From Trileptium ribeirensis (lineage: Eukaryota > Nematoda > Enoplea > Enoplida > Thoracostomopsidae), in contig JASANE010030078.1 of assembly GCA_030248225.1 (NCBI GenBank), positions 1-64,000 on the forward strand: a stretch of DNA of 64,000 bases, in the 5' to 3' direction. A model generated the notes under the pieces. That model saw only the letters and a list, made by a program, of their open reading frames with translations. It searched no databases and had not been told where the DNA came from. This document shows positions 14,091 to 27,340 of this stretch, one piece after another (the first letter of the stretch is position 1; every line of letters starts with the position of its first letter). The position numbers were made by a program, and so were the translations under genes.

Positions 14091-14480
14091 TAATATTCGA
14101 ATCGCTTAGACGAGCTGCATATATTCACGCTATTGACATATTGAACTATTGCTTGTGTGACAGATAAAAAAGATTAATTTCTAAAATTTATATATGACTT
14201 ATTTTTAATTTTATGTATAATATTTATAAAGGAACACGTTAGTAGTTCGCCAAAGCTAATACCTGAGATTTTCGAACAGGGTGTAGCGGCTCCAATAGTC
14301 GTAACTCAGGAGGTCTGAAACTCACAGAAAATGCAAAAGCACAACGGCTTCCTCCAAATTCTTATATTAACCCAACCGAGAAATAGCCAGTGGTAATTCA
14401 CAGCTTAATTGGCTGGTACAGTCGTGCTAAACTACTTTACTCAAGAGAGTGACATGTCACAAATGCCGATCTTGATATCA
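13650..14480 (+). repeat. Tandem duplication of a ~420-bp unit at the inner end of the left arm
   Basis: The segment starting AGCTGCATATATTCACGC at about 13,653 is repeated from about 14,110. Both copies share GGAACAC(A/G)TTAGTAGTTCGCC and the AATTGGCTGGTACAGT word. The right arm (17,640-18,050, inverted) has only one copy, so the duplication happened on one arm only, or the other copy was lost or collapsed. Confidence 0.85.
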
Positions 14481-17078
14481 CGCACTTTCGCTGGCCATGC
14501 TTGAAATAAGGACAACTGTCAAAAAATGGTTATAAGCCGGCAAAATCATACGCAGTACCTCTGTCGAACTGCCACATCAGTGTTTCGTACCAACCGATCT
14601 GAAGGTCCTGGCTTTCTCAAAGAAACAAGCAATTTCTGGGCGTCTATTCCGAAACGTTTAAATGTATAATGAGTTCCAAAAGATTTGATATCGTTTGGCA
14701 AGGAATGGATTCGCAATAAGATCCCTTGTTCATTGCATCACCGTTATCCCGGTCCATACAATCACAGCCAACACTGAGCGAATTTTAGTATATTTTAAAA
14801 AATTTTATTCATGGCACTATTATAGTCAGAGTGCGGAAAAACATTGTGTACTAAACCTGTTGCCGGACTTCTGTACGAGTACTCTTGAATGATATAATTG
14901 TTTCGCACCTTGATATATATAAGACAAAATAAAGTTCGACTAACATAACATTTTAGGTATATACTATGATTTTAGAAGTATACTAATTAATATATTCTGT
15001 TACACCTAACCTAATATATAAAAGTTGAGTTTACTAATATTTTACAATATAGTTTTCGTTGAAGTTAGGGTGTAATCCTTTTCACTTCAATCATAAGACA
15101 ATAATTCAGAAAATCTTTTAAAACTATCCAAATATATATGTTTCATTTTAGCTATCAGTCATGTGTAAAAGTGTGCGAAACAATATTGTGCAATTATGGA
15201 TCACCACCATTTGGTAATCATGCACCGATGACAGTGATTTCATATCTGCCAGGCTTCTTTCCAGAATCATCGAAGCAATGTATAACAATGATGGTTGTCA
15301 ACATTTGCTACAGTTGCATATTAACATTTATAAGTCGATATTTAATTAGCTTATGAATAAATCTATGGACAGAAATTAATGTACATTATGGGTGTTACTT
15401 ATTATACAATCCGAAAAAGTGAAACAGGGGTAAAATTTTTGATTCAGGCCTGAATAATTGGCTACAGCAAAGGCGGTCATAGAAATATCGGCAAAACGAT
15501 ATGATTCATCAGGCTTTCTGAATATATACAACTGAAAACTGGAAGTCATTGCCAAATGAATAATTAGTAGCTTTTTACTGCTCGGACTCTGTTCTTCTAA
15601 TCATGTTTCGCTCTGGATATTTTTAAAAGCACTTTATACCATGGTTTGTATGTATTTATATCCCATTTCGAGATTGCAGGAAATCTTAACCGGCTATTGC
15701 AGAGATTAGGGAATGAACTATGGAAAGCCTAAGGTCGTGTATTCATAGCTAACTTTTTCCACATTTTCCGATGACCCAAACTATCATAAAATATATCAGC
15801 ATAAAATCTTTGAAAACACAGCTTGTTAAAGGCTATAAACAACGCGGCCCAAGTATCCTTGAGGGGCGTTACGTCATGACGCTAGAAAAAAAGAAGAGCT
15901 TAGAGCGGTGGGTTCGGGGGCCGGTTTAGGCTTACTGCATGTCTCATATAAAGACTTTAGCCTACTATAAAACTAAGGCTTAAATTTAATATATCGAGAA
16001 CGGTATGGCCTGCATTTTATTTCCGCCTCTTAGGGTTACTTGTACCAGCTAAAGTAATATGTAACAAACTTTTGAACAACGTTTACTCATTCAAATTTAC
16101 CAAAATGCAAAAAATGTTTTAAAATTTGAAAATAAAAAATATTGATTTAATTTAAGGTTAAAATCGCGCCTTCAGCCTTCCTCTTTCTCACGTTTATTTG
16201 AAAACACTGCGCATAAGAGTAATAACAATACCGTAGGTTTGCAACGGACCTCTAGTACGTTTTGAAACTTTGAGCATAATTCCTGCAGCCGTAATAAAGT
16301 TTCAAGCCAAAACAACTAAATTTGTGTATAATCGCCTGAAATACTGGGGTCTCATAAATGCGTGATCATGAACTAGTGCAGTTGTGCGCAAAATATTCAT
16401 TGCTTTATAGGCAGGGTCAATACATACTGACGGTCCGTGGTCTCTGGTCTCAGAGGATGTTGCTGGGACCGGTGGAGTTGGGTGAGGTCGACTCAAGGGG
16501 GGTGGGGGCAGCCGCTCTCAGGGTGAGGTAATCTAGGGGGACGAAAAAATTTGATGAGCTCCGCCCTTCCGACCACCCATTTTTGCTGATTTCAGCCCCA
16601 TTTTGTCAATTTTCTCCTTATTTTACCGAATTTTACTAAAATATCCCGCGCACAACGGGGTGGACAATGCAGAGCTTCAGATAGAAGGGCTAACTTCGGG
16701 GGAGGGTAGACCAGGGCGTCGGGGAGGGAGTTACTTCTCTAAGAACCACTGCTTCGGCTTGTATGGACACGTCCTTAATTGCATCACCAAGAGAATACAT
16801 TCACGTTCATCCGTCAGTTTCGAAGTTATAAAATAATGTTGCAACGTAATTTTGTTATGATTAATATCCAAGAATAACTGTCTTAGTCCATGACGTGCCG
16901 CTTTAAAATTAACACAATCCACAGGATTATAATTTTGAGTTTATCGGTTCTCTGTTAATGTCAATAGTTAGTGTCAGTTTTATGATATTTTTCTGAAAAT
17001 GTCCAGTTAGTCGTAGCATCTGAAAGCAGTTTATATATCACGTAGTTTTAACCCCTAATATGTCATCCTTTATGAGGC
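14480..17078. other. Palindrome spacer, no gene recognised
   Basis: Mostly unique AT-rich sequence. At 16,057-16,127 it holds a stray direct copy of a right-arm piece (18,903-18,975), starting GTAACAAACTTTTGAACA. From 16,440 to 16,740 there is a G-rich patch (for example GGGGGGTGGGGGCAG near 16,497) that looks like transposon-end sequence. Open frames are short and show no domain. Confidence 0.6.
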
Positions 17079-17555
17079 GTTCACGTTATAATGTCCCCGC
17101 TGTTTGAACTTTTGTCACCCTATAGTCGCGACCATTCCTTATGGACAGCCCCAGTATTGTAAATCAATTGCCGAGAGTGTACGACACACTCCTTGCTACT
17201 ATATTTCTTCTGTACAGTGTCGTACACACACTTAGCTACCAATTTGACGCTAAATAACTGTAATTGACTCAGTCTGTCGGTAATGCGGCGTATAAGTCAA
17301 CTGTACTGTGTGGATGCATTAATTGTATCTACGCCATATGAATATTGACGAAATGATACCGCAGACTGTCAGTAAAACTGCAAGAACACACGACGTGGTT
17401 AATGCTGTCGATACGATAAGCGGCAATACCGCTAGCTACCTATTTTGAAAAATATTTATAAAACACATGGGTGTAAGACACTCTGTTGTCAACGGTATCC
17501 CTGACACTGTTCGGTGTACATAGGTCCCAAACGTTGGGGACATTATAACGTGAAC
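17079..17555. mobile_element. MITE with perfect 20-bp terminal inverted repeats
   Basis: The left end reads GTTCACGTTATAATGTCCCC (17,079-17,098). The right end (17,536-17,555) is its exact reverse complement. The 477-bp element has no coding capacity. An internal palindrome-like pair, GAGTGTACGACAC and CAGTGTCGTACAC, lies at 17,175-17,235. No clear target duplication is visible at this boundary, so the superfamily is not assigned. It lies at the centre of the large palindrome, right against the right arm. Confidence 0.85.
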
Positions 17556-17574
17556 ACTGAATTACTCATGTAAA

Positions 17575-20500
17575 AATCTATTTATATATAAATATATATG
17601 CAAATATAAGTATACATCAATATATATATCAATATTTGTGGTTGAGAATTAAGCTGCTGTAGCAGTATCGAGGCCGGCATTTGTGACATGTCACTCTCTT
17701 GAGTAAAGTAGTTTAGCACTACTGTACCAGCCAATTAAGCTGTGAATTACCACTGGCTATTTCTCGGTTAGGATTAATATAGGATTTGGAGGAAGCCGTT
17801 GTGCTTTTGCATTTTCTGTGAGTTTCAGACACAAGACCCCTCCATTTACGACTATGGAGCCGCTACACCTGTTCGAAAAGCTCAGGTATTAGCTTTGGCG
17901 AACTACTAATGTGTTCCTTTCTATAAATATTATACATAAAATTAAAAATAAGTCATATATAAATTTTAGAAATTAATCTTTTTTATATCTCACACAAGCA
18001 ATAGTTCAATATGTCAATAGCGTGAATATATGCAGCTCGTCTAAGCGATTCGAATAATTTATAAAATTAGGCATTTATCGAGACGAAAATATTTTCCAAA
18101 ATTTTAGGTACAAACGGCAAACATTTAGAACCCGATAAATTGAAGAACCATTGTTATAATCAAGTGTACATTATGAAAATTTTGTCCAAGGGTATAATGA
18201 CACTTCAGCATACAAATGTACTTTAACTTATTCGATGATGTTATCATTTTTTGACCCAACCAAGCCTCCAAGAGTTCCACGTGTTGCTACCCCGACGTTT
18301 TCTAGTCTGGTATTTGCTATACCCAAAGTTTTTTGCAATTACCGAACTATCAGGGTGCTAATAACCAGCCAAATTGTCACCCGTGGATCCTATTCATGCT
18401 GTAATGACATTGGTATTTGCGACCTGCTAGTTGTTACCTCCAAGAAACCTTAGGGGGTAGCCGATACTGCCAGAAACCAATCCTTGGGGCAACACGAGCA
18501 ATAATCCACGCGTCGTTCTTTCTATCAAATTTTTATAATAAACCCTTGCAAAAATTATTATAATCATTTCTAAATGTTTACTACGGAAATGAGTTTAAGC
18601 CTATTTTAAATCACTTATAATAAAACATCATTTAATTAAATCTAAACAATTTATTTACGAATCATGTATTATATAGTATATATAATTAGAACAATGCGAA
18701 TACTTTACACGATTAAAGACACTCACACAGGTAGTATATGATGTAGTTTTGTAATTGATACACTTGACGATAAACTATAAATGTGTGGTGTCATTTTTGA
18801 CACAATTGACAACAGCAGGTTATACATACTCACATATAATTTTTCCATACATAACTTTTTAATAATGTATCTATGCTTCTTGTTTTTTGTTTAATAAACT
18901 TTAAATATGTAGCAAACTTTTGAACAGTGTTCACTCATTCAAATTTACCAAAAATGCAAAAAATGTTTTAAATAATTTTTATCATAATTTGGTCATATTT
19001 TAAGCTAAAAGTGGGACCGTATAAGCGTACTTTCACAGTTTTATAAAGCATGTCATTGTTTGCGGCAAAAATACAAAGTTTACCACACACATGGTTGAAA
19101 ATTGCGCTTAAAACTCCTATGTCTGCAGAATCTTGAAACCAACTTTAAATATATATTTATATCTCGGCTGATTTTAATACATTTGAGTTCACATGGAGCA
19201 TCTGTTTTTTCGAAGTTTCATTGAGTCAAATTTAACAGTGCGAGGAGTAATTTTTGAAAGGTAAAAATGCTAAATTCGACTAGGATTGTGGCAAAGCTAA
19301 TCTAGTGTTTTCAATACGCTTAGCAAAGAAACAAAGCATTTAATTTATATTTCGTTTATAGTTTAAACTGATCTTAAAACTGCACGAAATCTTTTTAGCA
19401 ATTTTCTACAAAAACCAATTCCTAATATTTAAACCGAAACTTTGTTGAGATAATGATTTGTTTTGCCTTTTTTGCCAATAAATTCGAAAACTTAACACAC
19501 GTTTCCTTTTGTATTGAGAGCGTATTTCGTGCTATCTTGAACAAAGTGTTCACCGCAGCGGCTGGTTGAAACTAGGTCGTTTGGGCGCGAGTCTCTTACA
19601 CTAGTTACTACACTATTTAGGAGCCTCTGCTCAGTTCTTAAATGAACCTCGCAAAGAGAGCGAGAACAACGCGCCCCGCACGAAAACCTCGGCAAGTAAT
19701 TCGGTACGCAATATAAATAATTCACAAGTAAAGGCTTAATAATATTTTATAACGATTTTAACATAATATCTCAAGACGTAGTTTTCAATGACATTCCTTG
19801 AAACTTTAGCCATCTTACTTTTTGTGTACAAAATTCTGCTGTGAACGATCGACCATAAAGTTATGTAAATTAGCACTCAGGTGAGGTCTAGTAACTAGTA
19901 AGATAATCCGTGCAACACCTACATTAGGAAATTTCAAAGGCGTACTGTCCATTAAAATCAAGTTTGCTACTTCAGAAGTCGAGTATAGTGCTTTTTCGAA
20001 ATACACACATGAGAAACATTTAAATTCACCATCCTAGACGCAATTTTTGGACAGAGGAAATTCAGACGTTATTATTAAACTTTCTGATAAAGCAACTATT
20101 ATAAATTTTTAGGTTTTGTTTTTTCATTGGCGATAAAGAAAAATTATAAAAATAAACTAAACAAAAAAATCAAAATTTGATTTCAGAACAGACAATTTTT
20201 AAGCGCGTATTCGAACATTTCTTGTCTTCATGCAAACGATGTTGAAAAGTTTCTGGCTATAAATTTTCTTCCTGAACTTTGGTATGGCTAAAACTTATGC
20301 GTATCAACAGTAATTTATGTTTATTGGCAATTTTATTACCCATGTGAAATTTTTAAACAATTTATTAAAAGGTTGTCAGGGCGCATTGATCAGTTATTTA
20401 TAGTCAAGGAAAGACCTCATAGGGCTTCGATGGACACAAGTATTTCATCAAACCGAAGTATGTTTGTTTTAGAAAACGTACAGCGCATTAAGTAACCTTG

Positions 20501-23176
20501 AAAAGCGATATATGTCTCTAACAAGGGCCAGGGTTCACATAGCGCACGTTCCGAACCCATCTGATTTGCACGCGGACTGCTTATGGTGTGCTATTGCATC
20601 CGATCCGATCTGATGCGATACCGTGTAGATAATTTTTCCGAATCGGTTGATGCGATGTAATAATCATGCAGACAATATGCACGAAGTGCGCATGTAGCAT
20701 TCACCAAATTACGTTAAATCCCATCAGCTAGCCATACATTATGACACCAAATATGATTGAATGAGATCGGAGTGGAACCAAAAGAGTTGAATCGGCTGCA
20801 ATGTGAACACTTTTTAGGAAAAAGCCATAACTTATTTTGCCATAACGCAGGAAAAAAACTTCACTGGGTCCCTACAAATTTATGGCAAGGGCCCGGTCGG
20901 CTGCGAAGTTATTTTAACGAATATTAATAGCGATATAAAAGGTTTTACAACAACGTCAAAATGGATTCAGTAAAATCGAATTGTTAGTTTATCTCGTAAG
21001 CTATCAAAATTAGTTGACAAGAGAGTTGCAACAAATAAGTGTTTTAGAAATAGAAAGTTGCCAAGAATATTTGTATAAGAATCTACAATTTTCTAAAAAA
21101 TCTAGTTACATAGCTTAAAATTTTTTACGTTATCAGTATATACATGTACTAACACATAATGGGATATGAAATAATTTCTAAATTACGAGATAATCTTTTA
21201 TTACAACTATATATAACAAAAAGGATAGAAAATACTGCTGAAAATACAACAAATATGAACAGAACAAAATTATAATTGATTAAGAAACTGAAGTACCTAA
21301 TAGTTAAAAATTAGCATTTTATGGCGGAATCACATGCTCAAAATTCTCTGGTTAAACGTATAGACTGTGTCTTGCCGCTACAGCTTAGATAAAACTTTGT
21401 AGTACGGCATGAAGCTGGCTAACCTGGATTGGTGATGCAACCCGACGGTTAGGCCAACGTAATTTTTAGCTTTGTTTACATGAGACACGTTTCTTTCAGA
21501 TAAACACTAAGGCAAACGGCCAATACGGCCAACAACAGCCTGTAACTGGTTCTATCAACATAAAGTTCAGTTGGACCATACGTTTGCGTGTAAATTGAAA
21601 TATCGAATTAAAGGAATAGCGTTTTAGAGCAACCTCAATAATTGGCTTTTATCGTTGCCCCAATCAACCCTCTTTTAACCTTCTATTACAAATAGAGGTA
21701 ACACCACAGAATGAATGTGAGCAGGTCCGGTATAGAATACTCCACTTTGGACCGGTCAGCCTGGCCCGGTCTGGCTAAAAGTCAAGCTGGTCCGAACCGG
21801 CTTCGGTGAAATGATGCAGCACCATCCATCTAGAAGCACAAGCGGCCTTTTGAGCTAAATGGAAGCGAACATCCCATTCTGTTAAAAATGACCATTGCAG
21901 ACGTGATTCGCCATTTGGTTTACATAATTTAATTGACTTACACAATAGGGAATCGTACACAGGAAAAAATAAGCTCATTGTTATGATCAGTAACAGTAGG
22001 ATAAGACTAAATGAGTAGTATATAAATAAATAAAAAGTAAAATATAGTTAAGCTCGAAACGTGTATACACAGTAACATTTGAGAGAATCTCGAAATATAT
22101 TGAATAAACATATTACAAATTGATGGTATATATATAATAAATATAATGTGTGTATCTGGTTGTGCGCAGCAATCACAGTCAGGAAGCCGCGTGGTCCATT
22201 CCTCTCGTACGCATAATGTTTTTGGAAAAGGGGTTAATACCACGTTGCTCAATTGTAATTCTCGTGTAAAATGAAGACAGGCATGATGGGAAAGGTGTAC
22301 GGAATCCCGTCAGGGCTAGTGCTTCGGCAATTATAGTCTGTAATGCCACAAAACAGGAGGTCAGGAACCGCAGCCGAATTAACTTGAGCACATTTGAATT
22401 CCTGTGTATATACATATATACGCTTTGGCAACTCTAGTCTCTAATGCTGCAAAACGGGAGGTCAGGAACCGCAGTCGAAGTAACTTGAGCACAAGTGAAT
22501 TCCTTTGTATATACATATATACGATTCGGAAAGTCTAGCTCTAATGCCACAAAACGGGAGGTCAGTAGCCGTAGTCGAAGTAACCTGAGCTCTTTTGAAT
22601 TCCTTTGTATATACATATATACGCTTCGGAAACTGTAGCTCTAATGCCGCAAAACGGGAGGTCAGCAACCGCAGTCGAAGTAAAATTATACATATATAAT
22701 AATACATCTATAAGTTTTAGTTTATATTTATAACATATTTATATAGTTTATATATTATATGCATATATTAATTTGCTCATTGACACCTTCGATTACAGGC
22801 ATTACCAGGAGGGAGTGAAACAAACCGGTGGAATCACTTAAAAATTTAAAATTTTGAATTTTTAAGAAAGAAACAAGATAAGTGAATATCACATATTTCG
22901 TTTTTTTTAGTTTTTAGGAACGAATGCCTCATGCTCAGGCACGACGTGGCTATCATAAGATAAAAACGCGAAATAACTATGTTTAATTGAGCGACAAGTT
23001 TGTTCCACTGTAGTGTTCATATTAAAAAGTACAGATTCCGTGGTAGATCAGAAAAAATGGCAATGACACTCTCAAAGCGTAGTTAAAACCATTTAATATA
23101 TAGAAGTTAACTATGAAATTGAAATTTTCAAGCGAAATTTATCATACAACTACTCGGTGAACCAGTATGACATGAC
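17575..23176 (-). repeat. Right arm of the giant inverted repeat (~5.6 kb)
   Basis: Reverse complement of 8,525-14,090, ending GGTGAACCAGTATGACAT at about 23,173. It contains the mirror of the 100-bp minisatellite and a single copy of the inner 420-bp unit. As in the left arm, no intact gene is visible. The best open frames (for example 22,007-22,252) contain stretches such as TLCVREEWTTRLPDCDCC that also occur in the left arm (9,296-9,610). They lie in the repeated sequence and carry no recognised domain. Confidence 0.9.
22320..22690 (-). repeat. ~100-bp minisatellite, 4 units (right arm copy)
   Basis: AAAACGGGAGGTCAG recurs at about 22,451, 22,551 and 22,651, with a variant at 22,350, giving a 100-base period. 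It mirrors 8,990-9,390 and is cleaner than that copy. Confidence 0.88.
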
Positions 23177-23212
23177 CCATGTATTGCATTGTTTTCGAAA
23201 CATCAGAAGAGA

Positions 23213-23238
23213 AATATTGAAAATTATGGCTTATGTCA
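23213..23238 (+). repeat. 26-bp direct repeat at right edge of the palindrome
   Basis: Second copy of the word at 8,505-8,530, in the same orientation, about 37 bases outside the end of the right arm. The flanks of the two copies differ, so the match is confined to this word. Confidence 0.75.
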
Positions 23239-26200
23239 AGTTTCTCTCAGACCCCCTGTAACTGTGGGGAAAACTTGGTATTAGTGTAGTATTACAAAAA
23301 TTTAAAGTTTATATATAAGCCCAGATTAGGCTTATTCTTAGGCTTTAGGCTTACAGCGACAAAACATACAGTTATTCGACGGGTAAAAAAGTTGACATGA
23401 TATGCTAGGGAGGAAATCTTGGCATGATCCAAAATTTTTTGCATTGCCCTGAATGTACCAAGATACTGTTATAAAGTCTTTAGGAACTGAAATTCTCAAA
23501 TTGTAGAGTAAACTATAATTGAAATTTCAACGTATATTTTGAAATGAAAATAGCTGTATGCTCGTTGAAGTAAGATATATCAATATACCTAGGTTCAAGC
23601 ATCTAGCCTACTTTACGGCTAGGCAATGTTCGCAGTCAAGATTTACTATTCTTCACTCACTTCACTTTACATAGCATTCATGTCATTCCTATAGCCACGC
23701 CTCACATCACTTCACAAATATAGACGAACACACATTTCAAGCTATAATGAAAAGATGACAACCGTGATAGTGGAAATAAATCCTTCAAGTCATCGAAAAT
23801 GTATAATTTAATTTAAAATCACTCTGCTGTACTTCCTATCCATCCAAGTAAATTCGAAATTGTTTAAGTTTTTTATAAGGAATTCTTTTCCATTTTCTAA
23901 TGTAGCGAAATCTAATTGACGCAGATTATGTTCGTTGGTAGTAGGCAAACGAAAAAGTTTTTAAACTGCATAGACATAGATGTTTGTTAAACTAAAGGCA
24001 CAATTATTTATGCCTATTATCTGATATTTCAGCAGCTAGTCATAAATAACTATGATTTTCTTTGTGTTTGGCGCTTGATTCCAAACATTTCGATGAACAT
24101 GACAAGTGTTGCAGATTGGGGTAATTTCTTAATTGGGCTATCAGCCTGGTCTCACTTCATTGGTTGATCTTATTCTTGTATTTTACCTTATATATTTGAA
24201 AGTAAAGCCGGTGTCTCAAATTTTCGGCTAACTGCAACATATATTCATAAAAATTCTGCTGTGCGTCCATATAATATTTGATCACATAGTTGCACCCGAA
24301 TTACATCCTCGTAATCACCAATGGGCACCGATGAGGTGAGACATGACTCCACTTTTTAGTCTTTCCACTGTCTAGAAAATTATGACTTCTACTTGCTAGC
24401 CAATACAAAACTAATATTAGGAAGCGTTGTCCCTCCACTTCTGAGATAAATGCGCATCTACCAATCATTAGTGTACAAAAATATTTACAAAAATTATTGA
24501 CATTTAGGTTATACATGAATTTTTCTTGATCTATGTGTGCGTGTGTAAAAACCATGATAATCCACAAATATTCATATATATAATACAAATAGTAGCCGTC
24601 AGGTTTACCCTATGCAGTGGCAATTATTATTCTCTCTCTCCTACTACGTGACTTTTGAATCAAATATAACAGTTCTGCAGCAATCTTTATGATTATTTGA
24701 GAGATTGAACGTACCGGAAAAAGACGATCTCAATATGAGATCAAAATATTTTAGAAGCGTAACGGTTTTGCGCGCCTACCCGAAGAAATTGTGTAGCTAC
24801 CTTTCTGTTCTTTATTTATTGCCATGCTGGTGATGTTTGGGGCAATTAGTTTGGCTATGGCCGCTCTAAATTATTAAGATTATGATATATGCAGCATTTC
24901 AAACCTTTTTGGGAAACGCTCATCGTTGTCCAAATGACTTATAATGTAATACAAGTCGCCTCAGGGCCAGCGCTATGATGTTAGTTCAAAACTATGATGT
25001 GGGTGGCGCCCCAAACTGTTAAGAGTGCCCACAAAAATGGTATTACTAAACCCATCTAAACAATGGTGTGAATAACCCCAAGTGCCGGTTGCCCGCCGTA
25101 GCAACATCTGTCATCCACATTATTTCATTTTCTGGAGGAAAATTTCCAGAAACAAATTCAAACAATGGTCTGATCGAAGTCATTTAAAATATTCAGAATA
25201 TGTGAGGGGATGCGTCCGCTTTCTCTGAGATTCATGCAAATTTGATGATATTGAACTCGTAACGGGTTGTACCTGAGGCGATTTTATGCGCAATGCTCCA
25301 GAAAAAAATTTATTTTGTGACAAACACCTAGACAAGTAAGTAGCCCCCCTCCGAATTGGGCAGTACGGTTTCCCTAACGCTAGCTCTTGGACGCATTAAA
25401 AATGGTTGAGCGCGTCAGGTTGGATCAATTAAATAACTGGATTCAAATTGAAAAGCTAAATCTACTTCTTAAAAATCATCAACTGTCACCACACTGATAA
25501 TTTTCACTTCAAATATTATATTATAAGTACCTTAACACAGCCATCTTCATTCATACTAATTTTTTCAGAAAATGGGTTACCAATGGGTTTCGAATTTTAC
25601 CATGACAAAATCTAGTTGCTTAAACGGGTATGATGAAAATTGTGAAAATTTAGTTGTCACAGAAGAGGCTAATTTAACACATTGCACCAGAACCACACAT
25701 TAAAAACAATTTATAGATAAATATTTACGTGACCTATCAAATATGTAGCTTTGGAATAAGATTTTTATAAAAACATATTGCAAATGATTTGTATAAAGTG
25801 GTAGTTTACCAGCGAAAAGAAAAGGCGTACTAAGACAACTAAACCAGTTCGATTCCGAAAATTTTCGAGCGGACGCAAAACGGACGGCGTGTGTTTCGAT
25901 AAATATATTTGTCTCAAACGTTTGTAATTTCACAAATAGTTATTAAAAACGGCCCCTTTTATGCTCAGGATGGTGCGGGCGGTAACGGAGATTGCCCCTA
26001 AGACGTCCAACTCCGCAGGCGCCGAACACATGGGGGCCAAAGATTCCGCCCTTCCCCTCCCCCTCCGCCGACCGGCTAATCCCACTGGGACGCCGACGGT
26101 CGGCACCCACCCTTCCACCCTCCCTACATCCCAGCTGCCTCCCCTGAGACTTCGAGCAAGTATGATTAGTATGGAAACTGTATGTTATGATTCATTATCT

Positions 26201-27340
26201 AACATACAATTTTCGCAGTATTGAACATCGTTCAGAGCACACATCCAGGTATAAAATCACGATAATAGCTCAATTCGCTACACAATGTGCAGCCAAGAAC
26301 TAACAATTTGGTAGCAAAACCATGTGATTGTTTCCGCAGCGTCCTACAGTTCGTGATTGTTTCGTTTCATCTGGATCTGTTTTTCGCATGTACCTATGGG
26401 CTGTATGATCATACTTTGGTAACATTCGTACAACATATAGCATGGGAATAGATTTTTCAAAACACATGGGTTAAAGTGTGTAACCTACATAATTTAAGAC
26501 CTCGTAGTTTATGATCTTTTATGTGGCTCATTGCTTCAAAGTGCATGTATATTCAATTTAATTAACGGACGCGTACACATTAGACTTATTCAGCGTCTCG
26601 GCTCTTCTCCGAAGCCAAAACTAGACCTAAAGTTCTTGAATAAAAAGCACCTGTACGATTCAATAAGTAAACCGAATTGGCTTAAGGTTCAAAAATGAAT
26701 GCTTTAAATACAATGAACAAATGCCAGCCACAAGTTGCTTTAAAGCCAGTTATTGTTTGCAGCATAACTTTGTCAACAGGTAAAATCAATGGTTCCAAAC
26801 CCAACGGTGTCGATAGAGCATTCAGTATATGTGATAATTTTATAGTTCTCTAATGTTTTACATATTTTCTTACAAGCAAAATCAAACACAAAACCACAGT
26901 GATTTCATCCAGATTGGTTATGAATTTGGCACATAGGATTCATTTGAGAACCAAGGTAGCAAAATAAAGAATACAGTAAATGCATACATTATATTTCAGT
27001 CGGATATACGGCTGGACGCTATTTCCCATAAATCTGTATCAACAAAAATTAACCACCATACCGACTAACGTGTAGACGCTATCTTGAGATGAAAAATTTT
27101 TTTCATCAAGTCAAAAACAGACGTACTATTTTAAGATTTTGAAATACGTATTAGAGTGGATCAACACAAATTTTTCGCACTATACAGAGTGACAAAATCG
27201 CTAGAGATTAAAAACAGAATTAAAAATACGTATTTCATCTTCTACTGTGGATATTTGAAAAAGCTTCCAAATATACACCACAGCAACACGGAATTCGCAT
27301 TTATAACAAACATGCGCTAGACCGGAAAGGCGTCGCGTTC
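23239..27340. other. Intergenic region, no gene recognised
   Basis: AT-rich sequence with no convincing exon. A short TTAGGC-like cluster occurs at 23,320-23,355 (TTAGGCTTATTCTTAGGC). At 25,950-26,150 there is a sharply GC-rich patch with overlapping open frames on both strands (25,961-26,224 plus, 25,930-26,118 minus). Its translations are low-complexity (R, P, G and T rich), so I do not call a gene. Confidence 0.5.

Noticed and set aside
23320..23355. Interstitial telomere repeat (TTAGGC)
   Set aside because: Only two or three imperfect copies; no tandem run.
25930..26224. GC-rich overlapping open frames on both strands
   Set aside because: Low-complexity composition, no splice sites or domain; likely a compositional patch or transposon fragment.
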